From the NCBI RefSeq assembly GCF_000368045.1, contig NZ_KB849235.1:888601-952600 (forward strand): 64,000 nucleotides of DNA. Reading direction: 5' to 3'. Made by a program: the position numbers and the translations under genes. The DNA comes from Acinetobacter johnsonii CIP 64.6 (GTDB lineage: Bacteria > Pseudomonadota > Gammaproteobacteria > Pseudomonadales > Moraxellaceae). The notes beneath the pieces are model-generated. The model was not told where the DNA came from, made no database searches, and worked only from the letters and a program-made list of their open reading frames with translations. Below, in pieces: positions 44,903 through 54,259 of this stretch. Each line of letters begins with the position of its first letter. Positions within the stretch are counted from its first letter, which is position 1.

Positions 44903-46129
44903 TTATTTCACCACAACTTTTGGATTAGAGTTACCCCACATGATGTATACATCTGCCAGCAAAGCGCCATTGTATTCTTCCAAATCACTTTGCTTCACTG
45001 TTGCACCCCCTTGTTCGCCAAACAAGACCACTTCATCATTGGCACGAATATCTGGAAAATCAGTGACATCCACCATAGTAGTATTCATGGAGGTGCGCCC
45101 GACTACAGGCACTTTATGCCCTCGAATCAATACATAGGCTTTATTACTAAACGCCCGTCGATAACCATCTGAATAACCAAGTGGTAAGTTCGCCAATAGT
45201 GAATCACGCTTCAAAGTATACGTTTGGTCATAGCCAACTGTTGTGCCTTTCAAATAGGCATTGACTGTTGCCACTTGAGTTTTAAAGGTCATCAGCTTTT
45301 TATATTCAACTCGATCTGGAAGGCTGTCACCATAAATCACACCGCCTGCACGTACCATATCTAGGTGTGACTCTGGAACCGTCAAGGTCGCAAAAGAATT
45401 TGCGGTATGTAAAGTCAGTGCTTCTCGCTTTAATTTGGCTTTTTTAATTATCCAATCCGTTTGCTGGTTAAAGACAGCCAAACGTTCACGCACATATTGT
45501 TCATCTTCCACAGCATAATGCGTCATGATGCCCACCAGCTTTAAATTTGGCAGTTTGGTCATGCGTAGCGCTTGCTGTTTACCTAGTGCACTGTTCAGCT
45601 CTAAACCGTTTCGATCCATCCCCCCTGCATTTAAACCCAAATGATACGCAAGGGTTAAACCTTGTTGTTTTGCCCATTCTGACAGGCGCTGTGCTTGTTC
45701 ATAGTTCCCCAACAACTCTTCCATGTTTAAGGAAGCAGCATTTTGGATTTCTTGGTCAGTCGCAGCACGTAGTCTTAACAGCCTTCCCTGATAACCAGAC
45801 TTGCGCACCATCGCGGCTTCAGCATTACTGGTAATGCCAACACAGGGCACATTGAGCTTAATAATACTCGGCATCAACAGTTCAATCCCGTGACCATAAG
45901 CATCGGCTTTCATAACCGCACAAATCTGGCTTTTGTCCTGTAGCTGCTGTTGTAAGGTCTGAATATTCTGCTCAAAGGTCTGCACATTAATTTCGACCCA
46001 TGCATTGGCCTGTGGTGCTGCCACTTGTGTCGCTGAAAGATGTGGCGTCAATAACGGTGCGGCAAAACTGCTCTGTATATGTAGTAATCCTGCACCCAAC
46101 ATGCATGCCCAAAGTGTTGCTTTTTTCAA
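44903..46129 (-). CDS. secreted broad-specificity amino-acid racemase (alanine racemase fold)
   Basis: A PLP-dependent fold-type III racemase of 408 aa with a signal peptide (MKKATLWACMLGAGLLHIQS, cleaved after SFA). It is therefore periplasmic, like Bsr enzymes and unlike cytoplasmic Alr/DadX. The PLP Lys is in CAVMKADAYGHG; others are LNAGGMDRNG, MVRAGGVIYGD and GRTSMNTTMVDVTD. Broad-specificity racemases make non-canonical D-amino acids for cell-wall editing. Start TTG with AGGGA upstream. It follows the cycA-like permease gene, with a palindrome between them. Substrate is not determined. Confidence 0.88.
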   Translation of the reverse strand: MKKATLWACMLGAGLLHIQSSFAAPLLTPHLSATQVAAPQANAWVEINVQTFEQNIQTLQQQLQDKSQICAVMKADAYGHGIELLMPSIIKLNVPCVGITSNAEAAMVRKSGYQGRLLRLRAATDQEIQNAASLNMEELLGNYEQAQRLSEWAKQQGLTLAYHLGLNAGGMDRNGLELNSALGKQQALRMTKLPNLKLVGIMTHYAVEDEQYVRERLAVFNQQTDWIIKKAKLKREALTLHTANSFATLTVPESHLDMVRAGGVIYGDSLPDRVEYKKLMTFKTQVATVNAYLKGTTVGYDQTYTLKRDSLLANLPLGYSDGYRRAFSNKAYVLIRGHKVPVVGRTSMNTTMVDVTDFPDIRANDEVVLFGEQGGATVKQSDLEEYNGALLADVYIMWGNSNPKVVVK

Positions 46130-46160
46130 AATAAATCCCTCTGTTTTGCGATAAAAATAA

Positions 46161-46178
46161 AGGGGGAATATTCCCCCT
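46161..46178 (-). terminator. palindrome/terminator between cycA and the racemase gene
   Basis: AGGGGGAAT (46161-46169) and ATTCCCCCT (46170-46178) form a perfect 18-base palindrome. On the minus strand it is followed by TTATTTTTAT. It lies just after the cycA stop and just before the racemase ribosome site, so it may attenuate read-through. Confidence 0.65.
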
Positions 46179-46185
46179 CTGCTCC

Positions 46186-47685
46186 TTAATTATTTTCTGG
46201 CATTTCATCCTGTTCAATGCGGCGACCATGGGTCAAAATCCAGTTACGCTCAGCATATTTTTTCGTTTTATAGTAATAAGCAATACCCAGTCCAATAAAC
46301 CAAAGTGGAGAGAACGCCAAAGAAATCATGGTGTCATGATCGAGCGCCAAAATCGCCACCACAAAGATTAAGAACAATAAGGTAAACCATGCCATAAAAC
46401 GTCCACCCGGCATTTTATACGCCGACTGTTCATGCAGTTCAGGCGCTTTTTTGCGATAAGCCAAGTACGACAAAATAATCATGGCAAAGGTGAAAATACA
46501 CAAAATCGAGGTGAAGGCTGAAATGATGATAAATGCCGTCATGACATCAGGCACAATGAACAAAATTGAAGTACCCACCACCACACAGAACATCGAGAAC
46601 ATTAAGCTCAGTACTGGCACTTTGCTTTTCGACAGTCGAGCAAAACTTTTCGGTGCATCTTTTTCTACCGCTAAACCGAACAACATACGACTGGTGGCAA
46701 ACACACCACTGTTCGCGGAAGACATCGCAGAAGTAGCCACGACAAAGTTGACAATACTGGCTGCTGCGGGCAAGCCAATCAACGTAAACATTTCAACAAA
46801 TGGACTTTTGTCTGGAGAAATCTGCGACCAAGAAGTGACTGCGATAATACAAACCAAAGCACCGATATAGAACAATAAAATACGTAATGGAATTGAGTTA
46901 ATCGCGCGTGGTAAAGCATGATGCGGATCTTTAGTTTCTGCTGCTGTGGTTCCCACCAATTCAATACCGACAAAAGCAAATACTGCGATTTGAAAACCGG
47001 CCAAGAAGCCCGTTAGACCATAAGGGAACAGTGACTCTTTCTCGACCACATGGGCTAAAGATGCTTTCACACCATCTGGAGAGACAAAACCAATCGTAAT
47101 CAGATAAATACCGATCAAGAGGAACATAATGATCGCGATAATTTTAATTAAAGCAAACCAGAACTCCACTTCACCAAACAGTTTTACTGCAACAAAGTTC
47201 AATAAAGTCAAAATGGCAATGGAGGTGAAGGCGGGTATCCATGCGGGGAGATCGGGATACCAAAACTGTGCATAACCTCCAATCACAATCACATCTGCAA
47301 TTGCGGTGACAATCCAACTGAGCCAGTACGACCAGCCTAAAAAGAACCCTGCCCACGGTCCCAAATAAGCAGTTGCAAAGTCTGCAAAAGATTTGTAATT
47401 GGTATTAGAAAGCAGTAGTTCCCCCATCGCACGCATGACGAAGAAGAAGAAGAAGCCAATAATGAGGTAAGTTAAGATGATCGAAGTACCCGACACAGCG
47501 AGTGTCTTGCCCGACCCCATAAAAAGACCTGTACCAATGGCACCACCAATCGCAATCATCTGAATATGACGATTGGTCAGTGAGCGTTGCAGTTGTTCTT
47601 CCTCAACTGACTCGTAATGATGTCCACCCAGTAAATCACCGTCTAAAGGCTCTTTTTGTTGATGGGTCTGTTTTCCATTCATCAT
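46186..47685 (-). CDS. cycA: D-serine/D-alanine/glycine permease
   Basis: An APC-superfamily permease with 12 membrane helices and 499 aa, closely resembling E. coli CycA. Shared stretches include SLTNRHIQMIAIGGAIGTGL, FVMRAMGELLLSN, AGFQIAVFAFVGIELVGTTA, LPRAINSIPLRILLFY and SSANSGVFATSRMLFGLA. It imports D-Ala, D-Ser, Gly and D-cycloserine in relatives. The N-terminus is about 20 residues longer than in E. coli. Pairing with a periplasmic racemase suggests a D-amino-acid uptake function. Confidence 0.9.
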   Translation of the reverse strand: MMNGKQTHQQKEPLDGDLLGGHHYESVEEEQLQRSLTNRHIQMIAIGGAIGTGLFMGSGKTLAVSGTSIILTYLIIGFFFFFVMRAMGELLLSNTNYKSFADFATAYLGPWAGFFLGWSYWLSWIVTAIADVIVIGGYAQFWYPDLPAWIPAFTSIAILTLLNFVAVKLFGEVEFWFALIKIIAIIMFLLIGIYLITIGFVSPDGVKASLAHVVEKESLFPYGLTGFLAGFQIAVFAFVGIELVGTTAAETKDPHHALPRAINSIPLRILLFYIGALVCIIAVTSWSQISPDKSPFVEMFTLIGLPAAASIVNFVVATSAMSSANSGVFATSRMLFGLAVEKDAPKSFARLSKSKVPVLSLMFSMFCVVVGTSILFIVPDVMTAFIIISAFTSILCIFTFAMIILSYLAYRKKAPELHEQSAYKMPGGRFMAWFTLLFLIFVVAILALDHDTMISLAFSPLWFIGLGIAYYYKTKKYAERNWILTHGRRIEQDEMPENN

Positions 47686-48088
47686 GTTTTTACTCCAATT
47701 TACAACCCAATGGGTGTAAATATGGGACTCAGATTTAGATAATTCCTTATTTCATCTCAGTCCAAATTTAAGCTACATATTATTTTTCAATAACATTAAT
47801 TTTTATTATTCAGCACCACACTATTCATCTCTTTATGGCGGCAAAATAACACTCACACAGGCTGCAAAACCCATGCCTAATTTAATTATTTAATATTAAA
47901 AAACAGTAACTTAATAAAAACACAACGCAAAATCATCCATCGATTATAAGTACGCTTATGATCGACAGATGAAAATATTGAATTAATATTTTTCTCAATA
48001 TCCATATATTCAATTCCATTGAAAATTAATTTAACGACTTAAGTTCGATAAACCACCATCATCACATTTAATAAATTGACTGAAATCA
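47686..48088. other. intergenic region upstream of cycA
   Basis: About 400 AT-rich bases between the cycA start and the astE stop, both on the minus strand. No credible gene. It contains an imperfect palindrome CGATTATAAG-TACG-CTTATGATCG at 47941-47964 (9 of 10 arm bases match), which could be an operator or a weak ast terminator. No classic terminator for the ast operon is evident. Confidence 0.45.
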
Positions 48089-49066
48089 TCAAGGATGAAC
48101 CTCAGTTAATATCAGCCCTGCTCTTAATCCCTTTTTCACTTGAGTATTCGGAAATAAAATTCGAACCTGCTCAGGTGCAGTCACATACGGTTTGCCCTGT
48201 TGCAGAGCAATCACGGCATCGGTTTCGAACACGGAAAAATTAGGCGCAGAATCTGCCAAATTAAGCTGGAAGTCATCTTCAGTTTTGATGATCGAATCAA
48301 CGACTCGAAAAGTTTGAATTGCTTGTTTTTGACGGATAGGTAAGGACTGTTCACTCACCACGGCGCGAAGCACATGATTAATCGCGGCGAAAGCTGCCAA
48401 ATCATTTTGGCCAAAGGGTTTGGCATGACCAAGTTCAAGCGTCGAACTGGCTGCTTGAAACTGAGAGCTGCTAAAGTGCGTAAAGGTACGACCTACTGCA
48501 TTGTGATACACCAAGGCATCCAATTCCGCAGCTTTTAGGCTGTCCAGCATCACCGCATCATAGTCATGGGTTTGATAAGGAAATAAGGCAAAAGTCGGCA
48601 ACAAAGATGGGCGAATCGCAGTGTGCAAATCGTAATGATAGCGTCGCACTTGAGCTGGACTATCATTAAAAAAAGCGGTGACGATCTGTTCTAAGACCGC
48701 CACCCGCTGCGCTTCAACTGTATCGGTAAATTGTTGATAAGCCCCGCAGAACATGCGGTTCATATCATTTTCAACATAACGTTGCCCTGTGCGAATCGCG
48801 ATAGGGTTACCTAAAATCAGTAATAACTTAACCTTGAGCTCTAATGCCCCTGCAAACAAATCTTGACTCAACTGCGCCAACAACTCGATTGGCGCAGTTT
48901 CATTGCCATGCACACCCGCGGAAAGCACGACCGCTTTTTCATAAGCCTGTTTCGGCGTAGAAGATAGCACCCCTTCAGCCAACCATTCCCAACGAAAATC
49001 ATGCTGTACGCCATGCGCTAAAGTCGGGACACGTTGTGCTAAAACATCACCTAGAAAATCTATCAT
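48089..49066 (-). CDS. astE: succinylglutamate desuccinylase
   Basis: AstE is a zinc hydrolase that releases glutamate and succinate from N-succinylglutamate, the last step of the AST arginine pathway. Zinc ligands are seen in SAGVHGNETAPIELL (His, Glu) and YHYDLHTAIRPS (His). ATG 49066, preceded by AGGGA, is preferred over the GTG at 49081, giving 325 aa. It is the final gene of gdhA-astC-A-D-B-E. Confidence 0.95.
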   Translation of the reverse strand: MIDFLGDVLAQRVPTLAHGVQHDFRWEWLAEGVLSSTPKQAYEKAVVLSAGVHGNETAPIELLAQLSQDLFAGALELKVKLLLILGNPIAIRTGQRYVENDMNRMFCGAYQQFTDTVEAQRVAVLEQIVTAFFNDSPAQVRRYHYDLHTAIRPSLLPTFALFPYQTHDYDAVMLDSLKAAELDALVYHNAVGRTFTHFSSSQFQAASSTLELGHAKPFGQNDLAAFAAINHVLRAVVSEQSLPIRQKQAIQTFRVVDSIIKTEDDFQLNLADSAPNFSVFETDAVIALQQGKPYVTAPEQVRILFPNTQVKKGLRAGLILTEVHP

Positions 49067-49087
49067 CTGCTTTCCCTGCACGATTGC

Positions 49088-50428
49088 TTAACGTTGGAAG
49101 TGATACACCGAACCTAAGTTCAAAATTTGCGTCAGTTCATCTAACGCAGTACGGCTTTCAATCAGTAATTGCGGATCAGCCAAATCTTGCTGCGCCAACT
49201 GATCGCGATAGTACTGATCCACCCACGTATTTAAACGGGTAAACAAGGCATCATTCATGAACAGGTTTGGATTGATCGCATTCAGTTCTGCTTCATTCAC
49301 CGCGACACGTAAACGTAAACATGCAGGGCCACCGCCATTGCGCATACTTTCACGTAGGTCGAAGACTTTGATGTCATCAATCGGCGTACCCATTTGAATC
49401 ATGTCGTTTAAATAACCCCACACTGCTGGGTTTTGACGTGACTCTTCAGGCACCACAATGCTCATCCCGCCATCGGCACGCGTGAGCAATTGGCTATTGA
49501 ACAAATAAGTATTGACCGCATCTTTCACAGATACACGCTGATCAGGCACTTCAATGGACACGAATTCTTGACCCAAGCGCGCCATTTTTTCGCGAATTTC
49601 TGCCAACGCTTCCGATTGGTTCAAAAATGCATGCTGATGGTGGAATAGGACGTTTTGGTTACTCACCGCAATCACGTCGTTGTGGAAGACCCCTTGGTCA
49701 ATCACATCGGGATGCTGCTGGACAAATACCGTTTGTTCCGCTTTGAGTTGGTGTAAACGTGCGACTGCTTCACTCGCCTCACGCGACTGGCGTGCAGGAT
49801 AGTGTTTCGGACCGATACCACCACCGAGGAACTGCTGACCATAGACAAACACTTGCACGCTGGCTTGATCATAAGCACCGCCTAAACGGTTATGGTTTGC
49901 CGCGCCTTCATCCCCAAACAATGCCACAGGTGGCAGCGCTTCATGATGGGCGAAGTGACGCTCATCCTTAAACATCGCTGCCATCACGCGTGACGTAGTG
50001 TCATGCTCAATTGAACGGTGGAATTTGTTATTCAAATTTGCCGCAGTAAAATGCACACGACCATCTGCACTGTCTGCCGAAGGTGAAACGGTTGCCGCAT
50101 TGGCAGTCCACATACACGATGCAGAACTCAACGCTGACAACAATGCAGGTGAAGTTCGCATCGCTTGTTCAATTACGCTGTGATCATCCCCACGAAAACC
50201 CAATTTACGCAAAGTCGGGACATGTGGACGTTCTTGCGGTGCAAATACACCCTGCTTTAAGCCCATGTCAGCCAAAGCTTTCATCTTTAACAGACCTTGC
50301 TTGGCAGCCAACTTCGGGTTGGAAAGATTATTTTGGTTTTTGGTGGATGCCTCGTTTCCGAATGACAATCCCGCATAGTGATGCGTTGGACCGACTAAAC
50401 CATCAAAATTAATTTCATAGCCTGACAT
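49088..50428 (-). CDS. astB: N-succinylarginine dihydrolase
   Basis: AstB hydrolyses succinylarginine to succinylornithine, CO2 and two ammonia. Amidinotransferase-like fold, 446 aa. Diagnostic N-terminus EINFDGLVGPTHHYAGLSFGN (one break), KQGVFAPQERPHVPTLRKLGF, and the catalytic Cys in RNGGGPACLRLRVAV. It begins 23 bases after the astD stop codon, inside the AST operon. Confidence 0.96.
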   Translation of the reverse strand: MSGYEINFDGLVGPTHHYAGLSFGNEASTKNQNNLSNPKLAAKQGLLKMKALADMGLKQGVFAPQERPHVPTLRKLGFRGDDHSVIEQAMRTSPALLSALSSASCMWTANAATVSPSADSADGRVHFTAANLNNKFHRSIEHDTTSRVMAAMFKDERHFAHHEALPPVALFGDEGAANHNRLGGAYDQASVQVFVYGQQFLGGGIGPKHYPARQSREASEAVARLHQLKAEQTVFVQQHPDVIDQGVFHNDVIAVSNQNVLFHHQHAFLNQSEALAEIREKMARLGQEFVSIEVPDQRVSVKDAVNTYLFNSQLLTRADGGMSIVVPEESRQNPAVWGYLNDMIQMGTPIDDIKVFDLRESMRNGGGPACLRLRVAVNEAELNAINPNLFMNDALFTRLNTWVDQYYRDQLAQQDLADPQLLIESRTALDELTQILNLGSVYHFQR

Positions 50429-50451
50429 TTCTAAACTCCCTTTTTGTCGAC

Positions 50452-51921
50452 TTACAGCACAATGCCTGGCGATAATTTTTCAGGTAGGCTTACCTGCTGA
50501 CTTTCCAATGATGCCATTGGCCATGCGCAGTAATCTGCGGCATAGAAGGCACTGGCACGATGGTTTCCTGATGCACCAACACCACCAAATGGCGCGGCAC
50601 TTGAAGCGCCTGTTAATGGTTTGTTCCAGTTCACAATACCTGCACTCGCTTCAATCAATAAACGATCAAACAGCTCACGGTCAGGTGAAACTAGACCCAC
50701 CGACAAACCGAATCGAGTGGCATTCGCTAGTGCCAAAGCCTCATCGAAATGGTCATAACGATAGATACAGCTGAGTGGGCCAAAATATTCTTCATCTGGC
50801 ACATCGCTGACATGGGTCACGTCTAAAAGACCCGGACTTAACAAGCTGCTGTTGGCATCCGCTTGAGTCACGGGGAGCAGAACTTGAGCCCCTAAATCGA
50901 TCAAGCGTTGTTGTGCTTGTAAAATTTGCTGTGCAGCATGTAATGAAATCACACCACCCATAAACGGTTGTGGCTGAGCATCCCACTGACCCACGACCAA
51001 GTTACGGCTGACTTCAACCAAACGTTGAATGAAAGCATCACCTACAGCACCATTTTTAATGATTAAACGACGTGCACAAGTACAGCGCTGACCCGCTGAA
51101 ATAAAGGCAGATTGGACGGTTAAGTTCACGACCGCATCAATATCTGTAATTTCATCGATAATTAATGCGTTGTTACCGCCCATTTCTAGAGCAAGAATTT
51201 TTTCTGGAGCACCAGCCAATTGTTTATGCAGGTGGTAACCCGTATTGGCACTGCCTGTGAACAACAAGCCATCAATTTCATGCGACTGCGCAAGTGCCTC
51301 ACCTGTGCTACGACCACCTTGTACCAAGTTCAATACGCCTGCTGGTAAGCCTGCTTCTTGCCACAACTTCACGGTTTCTTCTGCTGTCCACGGCGTAAGT
51401 TCACTTGGTTTAAAAACAATGGTATTGCCCGCAATCAGGGCAGGGACAATGTGACCATTTGGCAAGTGACCTGGGAAGTTATATGGGCCAAATACAGCCA
51501 ACACACCATGCGGACGGTGACGTAAAGATGCAGCACCATCTGGCATTTCCGTCAGACTTTCACCTGTACGTTCGTGATAAGCACGTACTGAAATCGCCAC
51601 TTTGCCAATCATTGACTGGACTTCAGTCAATGTTTCCCAAATCGGCTTACTGGTTTCACGACTAATAATCGTTGCAAGCTGTTGTTTGTTTTGTTCTAAC
51701 AAGCTGGCAAATCGTTGAATAATTTCAAGGCGCTCAGCTAAAGGACGGCGTGCCCAAGCGGCAAATGCAGTACGAGCAGACTGACAAGCCTGTTCAACTT
51801 GCTCAGCAGTCGCTTCCGCACCGTGCCAAATTGTTTCTTGTGTGACAGGATCAAGTTTGTCCCATGCTGTACCTTGCGCTGGAGACCATGTCCCGTTTAT
51901 ATATAAATTCCCTTGTGACAT
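50452..51921 (-). CDS. astD: succinylglutamate semialdehyde dehydrogenase
   Basis: AstD oxidises succinylglutamate semialdehyde with NAD. The aldehyde dehydrogenase features are PYNFPGHLPNGHIVPALIAGN, LFTGSANTGYHLHK, the general-base Glu in ILALEMGGNN and the nucleophilic Cys in SAGQRCTCARRL. 489 aa. Its start codon overlaps the astA stop by one base (TAATG), consistent with coupled expression. Confidence 0.96.
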   Translation of the reverse strand: MSQGNLYINGTWSPAQGTAWDKLDPVTQETIWHGAEATAEQVEQACQSARTAFAAWARRPLAERLEIIQRFASLLEQNKQQLATIISRETSKPIWETLTEVQSMIGKVAISVRAYHERTGESLTEMPDGAASLRHRPHGVLAVFGPYNFPGHLPNGHIVPALIAGNTIVFKPSELTPWTAEETVKLWQEAGLPAGVLNLVQGGRSTGEALAQSHEIDGLLFTGSANTGYHLHKQLAGAPEKILALEMGGNNALIIDEITDIDAVVNLTVQSAFISAGQRCTCARRLIIKNGAVGDAFIQRLVEVSRNLVVGQWDAQPQPFMGGVISLHAAQQILQAQQRLIDLGAQVLLPVTQADANSSLLSPGLLDVTHVSDVPDEEYFGPLSCIYRYDHFDEALALANATRFGLSVGLVSPDRELFDRLLIEASAGIVNWNKPLTGASSAAPFGGVGASGNHRASAFYAADYCAWPMASLESQQVSLPEKLSPGIVL

Positions 51922-52952
51922 TATTTTTGCTCCATCTTATCTAAAGGCAACATACGAATGCTTTGCCCTGCTTGCACACCAAGGGCATGCGCTTGTTCTA
52001 CCGTTAAACTTAAACTGTCTGTCTCAGCCGCATGCTGAATTAAAATCGCGCGATAGTCTTGATAGCGATCATTCGCCACCAAATAACGCCCTGCACCTTC
52101 TGGTACGCTATCGACAATTTTGACGGCATAAGTGCGACTTTCTTTGACTGCACGCAGGCTACTGACTTCCGCTTCAAGCGTCGGGCCTGCATCAAAAATA
52201 TCGACATAACCTTGGTAACACAGCCCTTCCGACTCCAACACACGAGAGGCAGGAACGGTCTGAGGATGTACCTGTGCAATCACTTGTTGTGCGGCCATCG
52301 GCAGTAAGTCGATATACACAGGAAAACGTGGCATCAACTCCGCAATAAAGACTTTTTGTCCAATACCACTGAGGTAATCCGCAGTCGAGAAGTCCATATT
52401 GAAAAAGTGATGGCCTAAGGCATCCCAAAATGGCGAACGGCCATTTTCATCCGAATAACCACGCATTTCTGCAATCAGCTTATTTTGAAAAGCCTGTTTA
52501 AAAGCAGCAATAAACAGAAAACGAATCTTCGACAGAAGTTTTCCATTTTGGTCTTTGCGGTACGCTGGATCTAAAAACAGCGTGCAGAGTTCGCTACAAC
52601 CAGTATGGTCATTGCTTAAAAACAGCGTATTTAAGGTTTTATAAACATTCAGAGTTTGTGAGGCACGGACTTGTTTGCCCACATGGTAGTTATAGAAAGG
52701 CTCAGTTAAACCCACTGAAACTTCAATTGCACTGACGCCAACCACACGTTGTAACAAGGTGTCTTCTAGGACAAATAAATAACCCTGCTCACTTGGTGTT
52801 GCTTGACCCGCTAAAGTCTTTTGCGTGCGTGCAATACGAGCCGATAAGATCTCTTTATTTTGGGGTAAAGAAGTCAGGCCAATGCCAGACTTCCCCGCCA
52901 GAATGTAGATATCATCTAAATCTCGATGCTCTGCATGTCTAACAATCATCAT
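51921..52952 (-). CDS. astA: arginine N-succinyltransferase
   Basis: AstA commits arginine to the AST pathway by transferring succinyl from succinyl-CoA. Marks: MMIVRHAEHRDLDDIYILAG, GIGLTSLPQNKEIL, CTLFLDPAYRKDQNGKLLS, AEMRGYSDENGRSPFWDALG, YQGYVDIFDAGPTLEA. The frame extends to 53000, but the ATGATG at 52952 fits the family N-terminus and does not overlap astC; this gives 343 aa. It starts 13 bases after the astC stop. Confidence 0.95.
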   Translation of the reverse strand: MMIVRHAEHRDLDDIYILAGKSGIGLTSLPQNKEILSARIARTQKTLAGQATPSEQGYLFVLEDTLLQRVVGVSAIEVSVGLTEPFYNYHVGKQVRASQTLNVYKTLNTLFLSNDHTGCSELCTLFLDPAYRKDQNGKLLSKIRFLFIAAFKQAFQNKLIAEMRGYSDENGRSPFWDALGHHFFNMDFSTADYLSGIGQKVFIAELMPRFPVYIDLLPMAAQQVIAQVHPQTVPASRVLESEGLCYQGYVDIFDAGPTLEAEVSSLRAVKESRTYAVKIVDSVPEGAGRYLVANDRYQDYRAILIQHAAETDSLSLTVEQAHALGVQAGQSIRMLPLDKMEQK

Positions 52953-52965
52953 AACCAGTGGCCTA

Positions 52966-54183
52966 TCACGCGCCAACAAAGCGCGCGAGCGCACGTTCAA
53001 AGCGTTGTAAACCTGCTTCGATATCTGCTTCTGGAATAATTAATGATGGCGTGAAACGAACGACATTTGGACCTGCAACCAGCGCCAATAAGCCTTCTTC
53101 GCCCGCTAAAGTCACGATGTCTTTGGCTTTGCCTGCATATTCAGCTTTCAGTACACAGCCGATTAATAAACCTTGACCACGGACTTCTTCAAATAGGCCA
53201 TAACGTGCATTTAACTGGTTTAAACCGTCGGCAAAAATTTGCGCACGTGTACGTACACCATTCAACACTTCTGGGGTATTGATCAAACCAAATACGGCAT
53301 TGGCTACAGCAGACGCCAATGGGTTACCACCATAAGTCGTACCATGGTCACCCACCACAAACACGTTGGCAAACTTATCTGTTGTGATCATGGCACCAAT
53401 TGGGAAACCGCCGCCGAGTGCTTTGGCTGTGGTTAAAATGTCTGGGGTCACATCCGTATTCATATACGCATATAAAGCACCTGTACGACCGACACCTGTT
53501 TGCACTTCATCAAAAATCAGTACCGCACCATGTTGGTCACACAGTTCACGTAAGCCTTTTAAAAACTCAGGACTTGCCGTAATTACACCACCTTCACCTT
53601 GAATCGGCTCAACAATCACCGCACACGTGTCTGCATCAATCGCTTCACGTACTGCGTCTAAATCATTGAATGGTAAGTGGTGAATACCTTCTGGAAGTGG
53701 TGCAAAATCTTGTGAATATTTCGGTTGGCCACCTGCCGTAACCGTAAATAAAGTACGACCGTGGAAAGCATTTTTAAATGCAATAATTTTATTTTTGCGT
53801 GCAGAGCCTGAAAGTAGGCCCACTTTGCGCGCAAGTTTCAAAGCCGCTTCATTGGCTTCTGCACCAGAGTTACAGAAGAACACTTTATCTGCAAAGGTGT
53901 TATCAACTAATTGTTTTGCAAGCGCAAGTACGGGTTCATTGGTATAACCATTGCCAATGTGCCAAAGCTTTTGACCTTGTTCAACCAAAGCTTTCACCGC
54001 CACAGGGTGAGCATGTCCAAGCGCATTGACCGCAATACCGCCTGCAAAATCGATATATTCCTTACCTTGCTGATCCCATAAACGAGAACCTTCGCCACGC
54101 ACAGGAATAAACTGAGCGGGTGCAAAAACTGGCACCATGTACTGATTAAAATCTTGGCGAGCGGGTTGAGTATTATGGTTCAT
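52966..54183 (-). CDS. astC: succinylornithine/acetylornithine transaminase
   Basis: AstC, a class III PLP aminotransferase, converts succinylornithine to succinylglutamate semialdehyde. PLP Lys in LTTAKALGGGFPIGAM; also FFCNSGAEANEAALKLAR, KNAFHGRTLFTVTAGGQ, FDEVQTGVGRTG. ATG at 54183 with AAGGACG is preferred over upstream 54249, giving about 405 aa. ArgD-type activity on acetylornithine is possible, but the operon context indicates AstC. Confidence 0.94.
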   Translation of the reverse strand: MNHNTQPARQDFNQYMVPVFAPAQFIPVRGEGSRLWDQQGKEYIDFAGGIAVNALGHAHPVAVKALVEQGQKLWHIGNGYTNEPVLALAKQLVDNTFADKVFFCNSGAEANEAALKLARKVGLLSGSARKNKIIAFKNAFHGRTLFTVTAGGQPKYSQDFAPLPEGIHHLPFNDLDAVREAIDADTCAVIVEPIQGEGGVITASPEFLKGLRELCDQHGAVLIFDEVQTGVGRTGALYAYMNTDVTPDILTTAKALGGGFPIGAMITTDKFANVFVVGDHGTTYGGNPLASAVANAVFGLINTPEVLNGVRTRAQIFADGLNQLNARYGLFEEVRGQGLLIGCVLKAEYAGKAKDIVTLAGEEGLLALVAGPNVVRFTPSLIIPEADIEAGLQRFERALARFVGA

Positions 54184-54233
54184 GGTTTGTTCGTCCTTAA
54201 TAAATCTGATGTTGTTCTTTCTAATAATATGGT

Positions 54234-54249
54234 GTGCCCCGAAGGGCAC
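54234..54249 (-). repeat. intercistronic hairpin between gdhA and astC
   Basis: On the minus strand GTGCCC-TTCG-GGGCAC forms a 6-bp GC stem with a stable tetraloop, 11 bases after the glutamate dehydrogenase stop codon. No T-run follows, so it is more likely to protect the gdhA mRNA 3' end or tune ast expression than to terminate fully. Confidence 0.6.
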
Positions 54250-54259
54250 GGAACTTCCC

